DNA from: UKL13-2 sp036394575
GTDB taxonomy: Bacteria > Pseudomonadota > Gammaproteobacteria > Burkholderiales > Usitatibacteraceae
Direction: 5' to 3'
Length of the DNA stretch: 64,000 bases
Assembly: GCA_036394575.1 (NCBI GenBank)
Contig: DASWEY010000019.1
Span: 49,011-113,010, forward strand
A program made the translations under genes and the position numbers. The notes beneath the pieces are model-generated. The model saw only the letters and a list, made by a program, of their open reading frames with translations. It did not search any database and was not told the origin of the DNA. Shown here piece after piece: positions 46,012 through 53,852 of the stretch. Numbering within the stretch: the first letter of the stretch is position 1; each line of letters begins with the position of its first letter.

Positions 46012-46097
46012 GTCGTCCCAGCGGAGGCTGGGACCCAGTCCAATCCTTGATTTTGAAATACGGAGGACTGGATTCCAGCCTCCGCTGGAATGACGAC
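46012..46097. repeat. family C inverted repeat, complete copy
   Basis: An 86-bp element whose arms, GTCGTCCCAGCGGAGGCTGG at the left and the complementary CCAGCCTCCGCTGGAATGAC at the right, pair over about 30 bp around a 24-base AT-rich loop. It lies between a gene start and a gene end. This type (CCAGC-GGAGG-CTGG, ATGACGAC) is a common intergenic dispersed repeat. Confidence 0.85.
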
Positions 46098-46144
46098 AAA
46101 TTGCCGATTTGCTGCAAGCATTGCGTTTTCGATATGCCACGCTG

Positions 46145-47809
46145 TCATCGCGATGATAATGCGGAAGCCCGGCGTTTTACCGCAACGGGCTTTTTTGCAA
46201 CTCGTGCGCCTGGCTTACCCGCTGCCGTTTTTTTTGCAGGCGATTTTTTTACCTTCGGCGCTTCCTCCGCCGGCAACGCCAGCGCCAGCAATTCGCGATG
46301 CGCCGCCTCGACATGCCTGACGAAGGCGGACAGCCGCGGCATTTCGTTTTTGGCGGCGATGAAGCCGTAATCGAGCGAGCCCGCATAGGACTGGATGGTG
46401 ATGTTCAGCGCCAGCCCGTGGGTGACGATCGACACCGGAAAATGCGCCGTCATCTCAGCGCCGGCCATATACAAGGTCATCGGCGGGCCCGGCACATTGG
46501 AGATCACTACATTGGCCACGACCGGAATGCGATTGCTGGCCACTGCGCTCTTGTACAGCGGTGTGATCAGGCTCATCAGCCAGGGAATGCCGAGTGTGGG
46601 CAAATCGTCGGTGACGGTCGTCATCGCGCCCTTCATGCCGCCGGTGAGCTTTTTGGCAGCGCTGCTGGCCTCGCGAATCGCGGCCATGCGCTTGGCCGGA
46701 TCGGCGATGTTGGTGGCCATGTTCACCAGCATCATCGTCACCTGGTTATTGGCGCTGGTATCGCCCGGTGCGCGCAGGCTGACGGGCACGGCCGCGATCA
46801 TCGCCTTGGTTAAAGTTGCCTTGTCGCCCGCGAAATGATGGCGCAGCGCAGCCGCCACCGTGGCCAGCACCACATCGTTGAGCTTCACGTCGAAATGTTT
46901 CGCGATCAGCTTGGCCTCATCGAGCGGAATGCGCGCGGTGGCGAAGGCGCGCCTGCCGCCGATGGCGACATTGAGCGCCGTGCGCGGGCCGAGCTTGATT
47001 CCCGTTTTGCCACCTGCCGGCAATAATTTTTTGACGGCCTGCAACGGCGTGTCGCCCGGTTTCAATTTGGCGACGCCACCCGCGAACGCCGCCAGATTGG
47101 CGATGCCCGCCAGTTGTTCGGTGGGTGCGCCGGCCTTTCTCGCCTGGCTGCTGGACAATGCGCCGGCGGCCAGGCTGCCGAGCGATTTCATGGCGCCGGG
47201 CACGGCCGACAACAGTTTTCCATACTGCGCCACGCTGTTGCGAAACGCGGCCGAGAGCATTTTGGCAGCCGAGAGCGGCAGCGCCGATTTGATTTCCCGC
47301 TCCTTTGCATGCGCCGTCCTGGCGACCGGTTTCGGGTCGATATCAAGCACCGCCTGCGCCAGCGCCACCCCGCCCTGGCCGTCGAGCCCGGCATGATGAA
47401 TGCGCGAGGTGAAGGCGACCTCGCCGCTGGCGAGGCCTTCGATCACGGTGAACTGCCACAGCGGACGATCACGATCGAGCATCCCTTCATGCAGCCTGGC
47501 CACCGCCGCTTCAAGCTGCGCCATGCTGCCGGGCCTAGGCAAGGTCATCGCGCGGATATGCCAATCCAGATCGGGATGGTCCTCGCGCACCCAGACCGGG
47601 TTGGCGAGATCGAAGGGCATGAAGGCCAGCTTGCGCGTGAACAGCGGCGCCAGGTGCAGGCGCGATTCGAGATGGCGGCGGATGACCGGATAAAAGCTGC
47701 CGCGATGTCGCGCCGGCTTCCTGAACAGGATCAGGCTGCCGACATGCATCGGCGTTTCCGGCGTCTCCAGATACAGGAACAGGGCGTCCAGCGCGCTCAG
47801 GTGTTGGAT
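46145..47809 (-). CDS. wax ester synthase/diacylglycerol acyltransferase (WS/DGAT) family protein
   Basis: Acyl-CoA:alcohol/diacylglycerol acyltransferase of about 554 residues that makes storage lipids. The active-site motif HHAGLDG, PMHVGSL near the N-terminus, and NNQVTMMLVNM plus NVVISNVPGPPMTLY are family marks; a Lys/Ala-rich tail ends it. The conserved N-terminal QHLSALDALFLYLETPETP is encoded upstream of the first ATG (47749), in frame, but the only candidate start there is ATC at 47807-47809, which has GAGGAG six bases upstream. I annotate from that ATC. Confidence 0.82.
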   Translation of the reverse strand: MQHLSALDALFLYLETPETPMHVGSLILFRKPARHRGSFYPVIRRHLESRLHLAPLFTRKLAFMPFDLANPVWVREDHPDLDWHIRAMTLPRPGSMAQLEAAVARLHEGMLDRDRPLWQFTVIEGLASGEVAFTSRIHHAGLDGQGGVALAQAVLDIDPKPVARTAHAKEREIKSALPLSAAKMLSAAFRNSVAQYGKLLSAVPGAMKSLGSLAAGALSSSQARKAGAPTEQLAGIANLAAFAGGVAKLKPGDTPLQAVKKLLPAGGKTGIKLGPRTALNVAIGGRRAFATARIPLDEAKLIAKHFDVKLNDVVLATVAAALRHHFAGDKATLTKAMIAAVPVSLRAPGDTSANNQVTMMLVNMATNIADPAKRMAAIREASSAAKKLTGGMKGAMTTVTDDLPTLGIPWLMSLITPLYKSAVASNRIPVVANVVISNVPGPPMTLYMAGAEMTAHFPVSIVTHGLALNITIQSYAGSLDYGFIAAKNEMPRLSAFVRHVEAAHRELLALALPAEEAPKVKKSPAKKTAAGKPGARVAKKPVAVKRRASALSSR

Positions 47810-47880
47810 GTTGTTCTCCTCGTGCGGCGCGTTTTTTGCAGACTGCTTGCAGACTGCTGTTGGAACGGCTTACGCCGGTT

Positions 47881-48384
47881 CTATTCTGGCACGATTTCGT
47901 CGAGATCCGGGCCGGCAGTAGCGCCGGCGCCCGCCCTCTTGCGGCGCGCCGCGAAAAACGCCTTGAGCAGGGCGCCGCACTCGTCGGCCAGCACTCCGCC
48001 TTCGAAGATGGCGTGATGATTGAGCCTGGCCTCGGCCGGCAGATTGAGCACGCTGCCGACCACGCCGGTCTTCGGCTCCATCGCGCCGAACACCACGCGC
48101 TTCAGGCGCGAGTGAAACATGGCGCCGACGCACATCATGCAGGGCTCCAGCGTGACATAAAGCTCGCAGTCGATCAGGCGATAATTCCCGAGATATTGCG
48201 CGGCGTCGCGCAGGGCGACGATCTCGGCGTGCGTGGTCGGGTCGTTGGAGCTGATCGGCTGGTTGAAGCCGCGACCGATGATCTGTCCTTCGCGCACCAC
48301 CACCGCGCCCACCGGCACTTCGCCCAGTTCGGCCGCCTGCGCCGCCAGCGTCAGCGCCTCGCGCATGAAGTGTTCGTCATCCAT
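47881..48384 (-). CDS. tadA: tRNA adenosine(34) deaminase TadA
   Basis: Makes inosine at the wobble position of tRNA-Arg(ACG); essential in most bacteria. The 167-residue protein has the zinc/catalytic set HAEIVAL (near 55) and LEPCMMCVGAM (81-84), and the N-terminal MREALTLAAQAA of the family. The start at 48384 (MDDEHFM) matches the family; a TTG at 48408 is possible but weak. A family A repeat lies just upstream. Confidence 0.94.
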   Translation of the reverse strand: MDDEHFMREALTLAAQAAELGEVPVGAVVVREGQIIGRGFNQPISSNDPTTHAEIVALRDAAQYLGNYRLIDCELYVTLEPCMMCVGAMFHSRLKRVVFGAMEPKTGVVGSVLNLPAEARLNHHAIFEGGVLADECGALLKAFFAARRKRAGAGATAGPDLDEIVPE

Positions 48385-48410
48385 GGGCGTTGCCGGCGGC
48401 AATATCAAAC

Positions 48411-48480
48411 ATCAAACTCAAGCATTGGTGCGCCTTTTCAGCCATTTTTGCCCCGAAGTGCGCGCCAATGCTTGGGTTTG
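48411..48480 (+). repeat. family A palindromic repeat, copy 7 (symmetric form)
   Basis: AACTCAAGCATTGGTGCGC (48415-48433) and GCGCGCCAATGCTTGGGTT (48460-48478) match in 17 of 19 positions as an inverted repeat. Unlike other copies, both ends carry the AGCATTGG half. It abuts the family B element that follows. Confidence 0.8.
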
Positions 48481-48486
48481 CCATTT

Positions 48487-48608
48487 GGGAACTTCTCAAA
48501 ACCGTCGCGAGCGGTCCAAGGTCGCGGCGAGGAGCGGAAGCGTACGAAGAGTACGCTGAACACCGGCGCCGCGAGGTTGGTCCGCGCAGTAGGTTTTTAG
48601 AAGTTCCC
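48487..48608. repeat. family B palindromic element, copy 2
   Basis: Terminal inverted repeat GGGAACTTCTCAAAACC (48487-48503) / GGTTTTTAGAAGTTCCC (48592-48608), 16 of 17 matching; inner arms 48513-48529 / 48567-48583 (14 of 17); and a central hairpin AGCGTAC-GAAGA-GTACGCT (48539-48557). The whole can fold as one 122-base hairpin. No ORF of substance. Confidence 0.85.
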
Positions 48609-48649
48609 ATTTTGGATGACCGCGTTGGCGGCGCCACTATTGCCCGGAG

Positions 48650-49039
48650 TCATGCCGTAATATACGCGTCGGCCTCGATTTCGACGAGATGATCAAGGTC
48701 GATCAGGCGCGACACCTCGACCATGGTCGAGGCCGGCCGGATCTTGCCGAAGTACTCGCCGTGCACACGGCCGACCGCTTCCCAGTTGGCGATATCGGTG
48801 ACAAACATGCGGGTGCGCACCACATCGTTCAACGAGGCGCCGGCCTGCAGCAGGGCCGCCTCGATCTTTTCCAGCACGAAGCGCGCCTGCCGGGCGGCAT
48901 CGCCCTTGCCCACCACCTGCCCATTGGCGTCGGTGGCGGTGGTGCCGGCCACAAACACATGCCGGTCCACGCGCACGGCCCGCGAATAACCGACGATCGG
49001 CTCCCAGACGGCGCCGGAGGAAATGTTCTTGCGGCTCAT
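48650..49039 (-). CDS. RidA/YjgF-family protein
   Basis: A 129-residue Rid-family protein: YSRAVRVDRHVFVAGTT, ALLQAGASLNDVVRTRMFVTDIANWE, RPASTMVEVSRLIDLDHLVEIEADA. RidA hydrolyses reactive enamine/imine intermediates using an Arg in the RxxxxV-type segment; the RPASTMVEV motif retains Arg. ATG 49039 starts the conserved domain. It is divergent from the transglutaminase gene. Confidence 0.9.
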   Translation of the reverse strand: MSRKNISSGAVWEPIVGYSRAVRVDRHVFVAGTTATDANGQVVGKGDAARQARFVLEKIEAALLQAGASLNDVVRTRMFVTDIANWEAVGRVHGEYFGKIRPASTMVEVSRLIDLDHLVEIEADAYITA

Positions 49040-49251
49040 ATCAATATCGCTCGCCTCCAGGAGAGTTGGTTCGTCGGCGCGCAGACGAACTTGATGGCCG
49101 CCGCCTATTCTGTGCAAGTGGCCGTACTGCGAATACACTTATGATACCTGCGCGCGGTGCCCAGCCGAAACCGGCTTTCGAATGGCCTCGCTGCTGGACG
49201 GCGTCGCAAGCTGAGCCGCCGGCCGCCATCGCAACCACCCTGGAGCTGCAT

Positions 49252-50121
49252 ATGGTCAGACTCAAGTTATCGATAACGCTCCGATATGAAATCGCCAACC
49301 AAGCCAGCGATTTCATTTTCAATATCCACGCCGCCCAGACCGCGCATCAACAGGTGGTCACTGAAAGCCTGGATATCAACCAGGCGCTGACGCCGCTAAT
49401 CTATGCCGATACCGCGACGGGCACACGCTTCATGCGCCTCAAGGCCGAGCCCGGACCGCTGACCCTGCGCTACCGCGCGACCGTGGACATCGAACATCAT
49501 GCGGAATCGCCGGCGCGCATCGAGGAAACCGCGATTTCACGGCTGCCGCCTTCGGTGCTGCCTTATATCTACCCCAGCCGCTACTGTCAGTCGGACCGTT
49601 TGCGGCGCTTTGCCACCCGCGAGTTCGGCCATTTGCGCCAGGGATACCAGCGGGTGCAGGCGATCCACGACTGGGTGCGTGCGCATACCACCTTCACGCC
49701 GGGCAGTTCAAATGTCAGCACCTCGGCGATCGATACCCTGATCGACCAGGTCGGCGTCTGCCGCGAATTCGCACATTTGATGATTGCCCTGTGCCGGGCC
49801 GTGAATATTCCCGCCCGCTTCATCACCGGCATCGATTACGGCGCCGACCCGGCCCTGGGGCCCACCGATTTTCACGCCTACGTGGAAGCGTTTCTCGGCG
49901 ACCGCTGGTACCTGTTCGACCCCACCGGGGTGTCGCCGCCGATGGGCCTGGTGCGCATCGGCACCGGGCGCGACGCGGCCGATGTCTCGTTTGCCACCAT
50001 GTTCGGCGCGGTGACCTCCTCGGCGCCCTCGATCCAGATCGAGGCGGTGAACGACCCGGCCAATGGCTTCGTCCAGCCTTGGCTGTGTGCGGATGCGCTG
50101 TCGTCGATGTCCGACGGCTGA
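49252..50121 (+). CDS. transglutaminase-family cysteine protease-like protein
   Basis: A 289-residue cytoplasmic transglutaminase-like protein with the N-terminal bacterial transglutaminase-like domain (SITLRYEIANQ to about 100) and the catalytic triad: Cys in GVCREFAHLMIALCRA, His in DFHAYVEAFLG and Asp in YLFDPTGVSP. The ATG at 49252 has GGAG eight bases upstream. Such proteins are often found with circularly permuted ATP-grasp/alpha-E partners, but none is present here. Confidence 0.9.
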   Translation: MVRLKLSITLRYEIANQASDFIFNIHAAQTAHQQVVTESLDINQALTPLIYADTATGTRFMRLKAEPGPLTLRYRATVDIEHHAESPARIEETAISRLPPSVLPYIYPSRYCQSDRLRRFATREFGHLRQGYQRVQAIHDWVRAHTTFTPGSSNVSTSAIDTLIDQVGVCREFAHLMIALCRAVNIPARFITGIDYGADPALGPTDFHAYVEAFLGDRWYLFDPTGVSPPMGLVRIGTGRDAADVSFATMFGAVTSSAPSIQIEAVNDPANGFVQPWLCADALSSMSDG

Positions 50122-50199
50122 GCCTTTTTCTACTATGTGCGCTGACAGACAGACCGCCTTGGGGACAGGCCCCAAGCTCTCCGTCCGGGAATAGCGACA

Positions 50200-50348
50200 G
50201 CGGTGCCAGCACCCTGCCGGCTTCCAATAACCAGATCGACGTGATTGCCGGCAAGATCCAGGAATCGTACGGCATCACCAAAGACGATGCCGAGGTCCAG
50301 ATCAACGACTGGCAGAAGCGCATGAAGGAATTGAACAACAACCAATGA
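50200..50348 (+). pseudogene. csbD-like stress protein remnant
   Basis: In frame, the sequence reads NQIDVIAGKIQESYGITKDD followed by AEVQINDWQKR, which matches the C-terminal half of CsbD proteins (D-V-I-A-G-K ... G-K-I-Q-E-x-Y-G-I). The usual N-terminal part and an ATG are absent, and the segment between the two GK motifs appears deleted. The upstream frame reads through a Pro/Ser-rich stretch with no start codon. A perfect terminator-like hairpin follows at 50460. Confidence 0.6.
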
Positions 50349-50459
50349 TTCTGCCGCACAAGGGCGCAATCGCCGGCGATGCCAAGGCCAATTGCCTTAC
50401 ACAGGCCAAAACGCGTTTCGGCAAATAAATAATAATTGGCCGGGCAAGCCATCCAGTTA

Positions 50460-50489
50460 GATCAGAGGCGCCTTTGGGCGCCTCTGATC
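50460..50489 (+). terminator. perfect 13-bp stem-loop
   Basis: GATCAGAGGCGCC (50460-50472), TTTG, GGCGCCTCTGATC (50477-50489). There is only a short T stretch after it. Probably the terminator of the decayed csbD or of the transglutaminase gene. Confidence 0.7.
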
Positions 50490-50550
50490 ATTTCCGGGGC
50501 CACGCGGTGCATATGCAATAATCCTCGCAAACAAACAGGGGGAATTGCAG

Positions 50551-53500
50551 ATGCAGTCATTTTTCGTGCTGGTACTGCTGTTCTTTGTAGTCGGGCCGAT
50601 CGTGCTGTTTTTTCTGGTGCTGGGCGCGCGCAACCGCATCGATGCGCTGGAACGCAGCCAGAAGGAAATGCGCGATGAGTTGCAACGCCTGCGCGGCCAG
50701 CCCGCCGCCAGGCCGGTCCCTGCCCGCGCGGTGGAATCGCCGGCCCCGGCCGCGCGCAGCGAAGCCGAGGCAAAACCTGCCACCGCCGCAATAACGCCGC
50801 CCGCGTCGGCACCCGCACCGCCGCCTGAAATCGTCAGCGCGCCCATTGCCAAACCGGCGCCGGGCCCGGCTTCAGCAAATGCCCCGGTTCCGGTCAGCAT
50901 GCCGCGCAGGGAAATTACCGCAAGCGCCACGGAAGCGGATGCACCACCGCCGTATGAACCGTCGCCGCCACCAGCCTGGCTGGTGCATCTGAAAGAATGG
51001 CTGTTCGGCGGCAACCTGGTGGCCAAGGTCGGCCTGCTGATCCTGTTCTTCGGTGTGGGCTTCCTGCTCAAATATGCGGCGGCCCGCGTCACGGTACCGA
51101 TCGAATTCCGCCTGATCGGTATCACCCTGGTCGATATCGGACTGCTGCTGTGGGGCTGGCGCATTCGCGCATCCCGTCCCGCCATCAGCCTGCCGGTGCA
51201 GGGCGCTGCACTGGCCATCCTGATGCTGGTGACCTTCGGCGCGTTCCGTCTTTACCATCTGATTCCCGGCGGTCTCGCTTTCGCATTGCTGTTTGTGCTG
51301 ACGGCATTTACCTGCATCCTGGCGGTATTGCAAAACGCGGTATGGCTGGCGGTGTTCGGCATCGCCGGCGGTTTTGCGGCGCCGATCCTCACCTCAACCG
51401 GACAGGGCAGTCATATCGCGCTGTTCTCCTACTACGCCCTGCTCAATGCCGGCATTCTGGCGATCGCGCTCAAGCGCTCCTGGCGCGCGCTCAATCTGCT
51501 GGGCTTCATATTCACTTTCCTGATCGGCACCACTTGGGGCGTACTGCGCTACCAGCCGGAAAACTATGCCTCGGTGCAGGGTTTCCTGATCCTGTTCTTC
51601 GTGTTTTATGTGGCGATCGCCATCACTCACGCGATCAGGCAGGCGCCGCGGTTGAAGAATTATGTCGACGGCACCCTGGTATTCGGCACGCCCCTGCTGG
51701 CCTTCGGCCTGCAATACGGCATCGTCCACGACAAGCCTTTCGGTCTTGCCTATTCGGCCCTGGCGCTCGGCCTGTTTTACATCGGGCTCTCCCTGCTGAT
51801 GTGGCAGCGCCGCGGCAGCTCGCTGAAGCTGCTGGTGGAATCGTTCCTGGCGTTGGGCATCGTGTTCGGCACCCTGGCCATTCCCTTCGCGCTCGACGGC
51901 CGCTGGACCTCGGCCGCCTGGGCGCTGGAAGGCGCCGGCATCGTCTGGGTGGGCTTGCGGCAACGGCAGACGCTTGCCTGGGTGTTCGGCGTGCTGGTGC
52001 AGGTTGGCGCCTGGTTCTCCTTCATCGGTTCGGTCAGCGGTCTGACACCGTCGGTCGCTGCACAATCGAACCTGTGGCTGGGCTTCCTGCTGCTGGCCGG
52101 CACCGGGATGGCGATGGCGATGAATTTCCGCAAGCGATCCAGTGAAGGTGCGGCCGATGGCCAAGGCGGCGCATTGGCCCTGCTGGCCACCCTGTTCCTG
52201 GCGGTGGCTTCCGTCTGGCTGCTGGCCGGCGCGTGGACGGAAATCATCCTGCATATGCATGGCCATTTGCGCGGCACCCTGCTGGTGTTCAGCGCGGTGA
52301 TGGTGGCAGGCATCCTCGGCATGGTGGCCAGAAGCCTCGAATGGAACGTGGCGCGTTACTTCGCCGTGCTGCCGCAAATCGCTGCCGGCGCGGCGCTGGC
52401 CTACGCATTGTTCAACGGCGACAGCATGCAATCGCAGGGCAATCTGTTCGACGGTCCCTTTCTCGGCGCCCTGCTGATCGCGCTCGGCGCCGGCTTCAGC
52501 GGCCTGATGTTTCATCGCCAGCCCGAGACCGGACATCGCGGCCTGTCGCGCATGTTGCTGGGCTGGAGCGCGCTATGGTGGTTTGCCCTGGTGCTGCCCA
52601 GCCTCGCCGCCTGGGGCGAGTGGATGCTGGCCGCCCACACCACGCTGGACGCCGGCCGCAGCGAGCTGTTCCATGCGCTGTACAACCTGTTCCTCGCCGC
52701 CGGCGCGATCGCTTTTGCGCGTCTCACCATCCGCCTCGACTGGGCCGATCTGCGCTGGCCGGCCGCCGTCGTCTGGCCGGGCCTGCTGATCGCCACCCTC
52801 GACATCCTCGACACCCTGCACGGCGGTGGCCTCAATCTGCCCGGCGCGCCCGCATGGGCTGGTTACATTGCCCTGTGGCTCGCCGGCGAATGGCTGCTGG
52901 CCAATAGTCAGCGCACCGCCTGGTTGCTGCCCGAGGAGCGGCCGTGGACATTGCGTGTGCTGCACACCCTGCGCACCACCAGCCCCTGGCTGATCCTCTG
53001 GCCGCTGGGACACCACCTCATCACCCGGGCCCTGCAAGCCGGCTCGGCACAAGAGGCGATGCTGCTGGCCGAGGCCGGCTGGTACACCACCGGCAGCTGG
53101 GCGCGTTATCTGCCGGCCTGGGCGATGATGGCTTTCATCGGGGTGCTGATCACACGCGTTCTCGCCGCCGATGAGGATAACGACCGAGTGGACAACTGGC
53201 CGGTGGCGCCAATTCCCGAATGGTATCGGCACACCCTGATTCCGCTGGGCACGCTGTGGTCGCTGCTGCTCGTGCTGTTCTGGAACTTTGCGCATAACGG
53301 CCAGATGGCGCCCCTGCCCTATCTGCCCCTGCTCAATCCCCTCGACCTGAGCACCGGTTTCGCCGCGCTGCTGGGCATCGCCACCTGGCGGATGCATGGC
53401 GGGGCGGGCGCCGAGGTTCGCCCCTGGTCCAGCCGGGTGCTGCAGGCGGCCATGCTGCTGGCCTATCTCTGGTTCAATCTGATGCTGTTGCGCACCGCCG

Positions 53501-53838
53501 CCAATTATCTCGACATCCCTTATCGTTTCGATCGCCTGTTCCAGTCGCAATTCGTGCAGGCGATGCTGTCCCTGGTATGGAGCGCCACCGCCCTGGTGCT
53601 GATGCGTTTCGCCGCGCGCCGCGCCATGCGCACACCATGGATGGCCGGCGCCGCACTGCTGGCGCTGGTGGTCGCAAAATTGTTCTTTGTCGATCCCAAT
53701 GTCGGCGGCATCGAGCGCATCGTGTCCTTCCTGGGTGTCGGCGCCCTGATGCTCGCTATCGGCTACCTGGCGCCTTTTCCGGGTTCAGCCGCTTCCGAGG
53801 GCATGGGCACCGATGAGAAAAACGCTGCGGCCGAATAA
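50551..53838 (+). CDS. DUF2339 polytopic membrane protein
   Basis: A 1095-residue inner-membrane protein. N-terminal helix (FFVLVLLFFVVGPIVLFFLV), a short coiled coil (IDALERSQKEMRDELQRL), a long Pro/Ala linker (50-145), then more than 20 hydrophobic helices. The family signature WLFGGNLVAKVGLLILFFGVGFLLKYA follows the linker. The ATG at 50551 has GGGGGA upstream. The adjacent DUF3999 gene overlaps its stop, the conserved partnership of these families; no function is established. Confidence 0.9.
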   Translation: MQSFFVLVLLFFVVGPIVLFFLVLGARNRIDALERSQKEMRDELQRLRGQPAARPVPARAVESPAPAARSEAEAKPATAAITPPASAPAPPPEIVSAPIAKPAPGPASANAPVPVSMPRREITASATEADAPPPYEPSPPPAWLVHLKEWLFGGNLVAKVGLLILFFGVGFLLKYAAARVTVPIEFRLIGITLVDIGLLLWGWRIRASRPAISLPVQGAALAILMLVTFGAFRLYHLIPGGLAFALLFVLTAFTCILAVLQNAVWLAVFGIAGGFAAPILTSTGQGSHIALFSYYALLNAGILAIALKRSWRALNLLGFIFTFLIGTTWGVLRYQPENYASVQGFLILFFVFYVAIAITHAIRQAPRLKNYVDGTLVFGTPLLAFGLQYGIVHDKPFGLAYSALALGLFYIGLSLLMWQRRGSSLKLLVESFLALGIVFGTLAIPFALDGRWTSAAWALEGAGIVWVGLRQRQTLAWVFGVLVQVGAWFSFIGSVSGLTPSVAAQSNLWLGFLLLAGTGMAMAMNFRKRSSEGAADGQGGALALLATLFLAVASVWLLAGAWTEIILHMHGHLRGTLLVFSAVMVAGILGMVARSLEWNVARYFAVLPQIAAGAALAYALFNGDSMQSQGNLFDGPFLGALLIALGAGFSGLMFHRQPETGHRGLSRMLLGWSALWWFALVLPSLAAWGEWMLAAHTTLDAGRSELFHALYNLFLAAGAIAFARLTIRLDWADLRWPAAVVWPGLLIATLDILDTLHGGGLNLPGAPAWAGYIALWLAGEWLLANSQRTAWLLPEERPWTLRVLHTLRTTSPWLILWPLGHHLITRALQAGSAQEAMLLAEAGWYTTGSWARYLPAWAMMAFIGVLITRVLAADEDNDRVDNWPVAPIPEWYRHTLIPLGTLWSLLLVLFWNFAHNGQMAPLPYLPLLNPLDLSTGFAALLGIATWRMHGGAGAEVRPWSSRVLQAAMLLAYLWFNLMLLRTAANYLDIPYRFDRLFQSQFVQAMLSLVWSATALVLMRFAARRAMRTPWMAGAALLALVVAKLFFVDPNVGGIERIVSFLGVGALMLAIGYLAPFPGSAASEGMGTDEKNAAAE

Positions 53839-53852
53839 TGCGGAGATCATGC

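Noticed and set aside
50157..50176. CTTGGGG / CCCCAAG hairpin as a terminator of the transglutaminase gene
   Set aside because: Stem is short, no T run follows; the perfect stem at 50460 is the better candidate.
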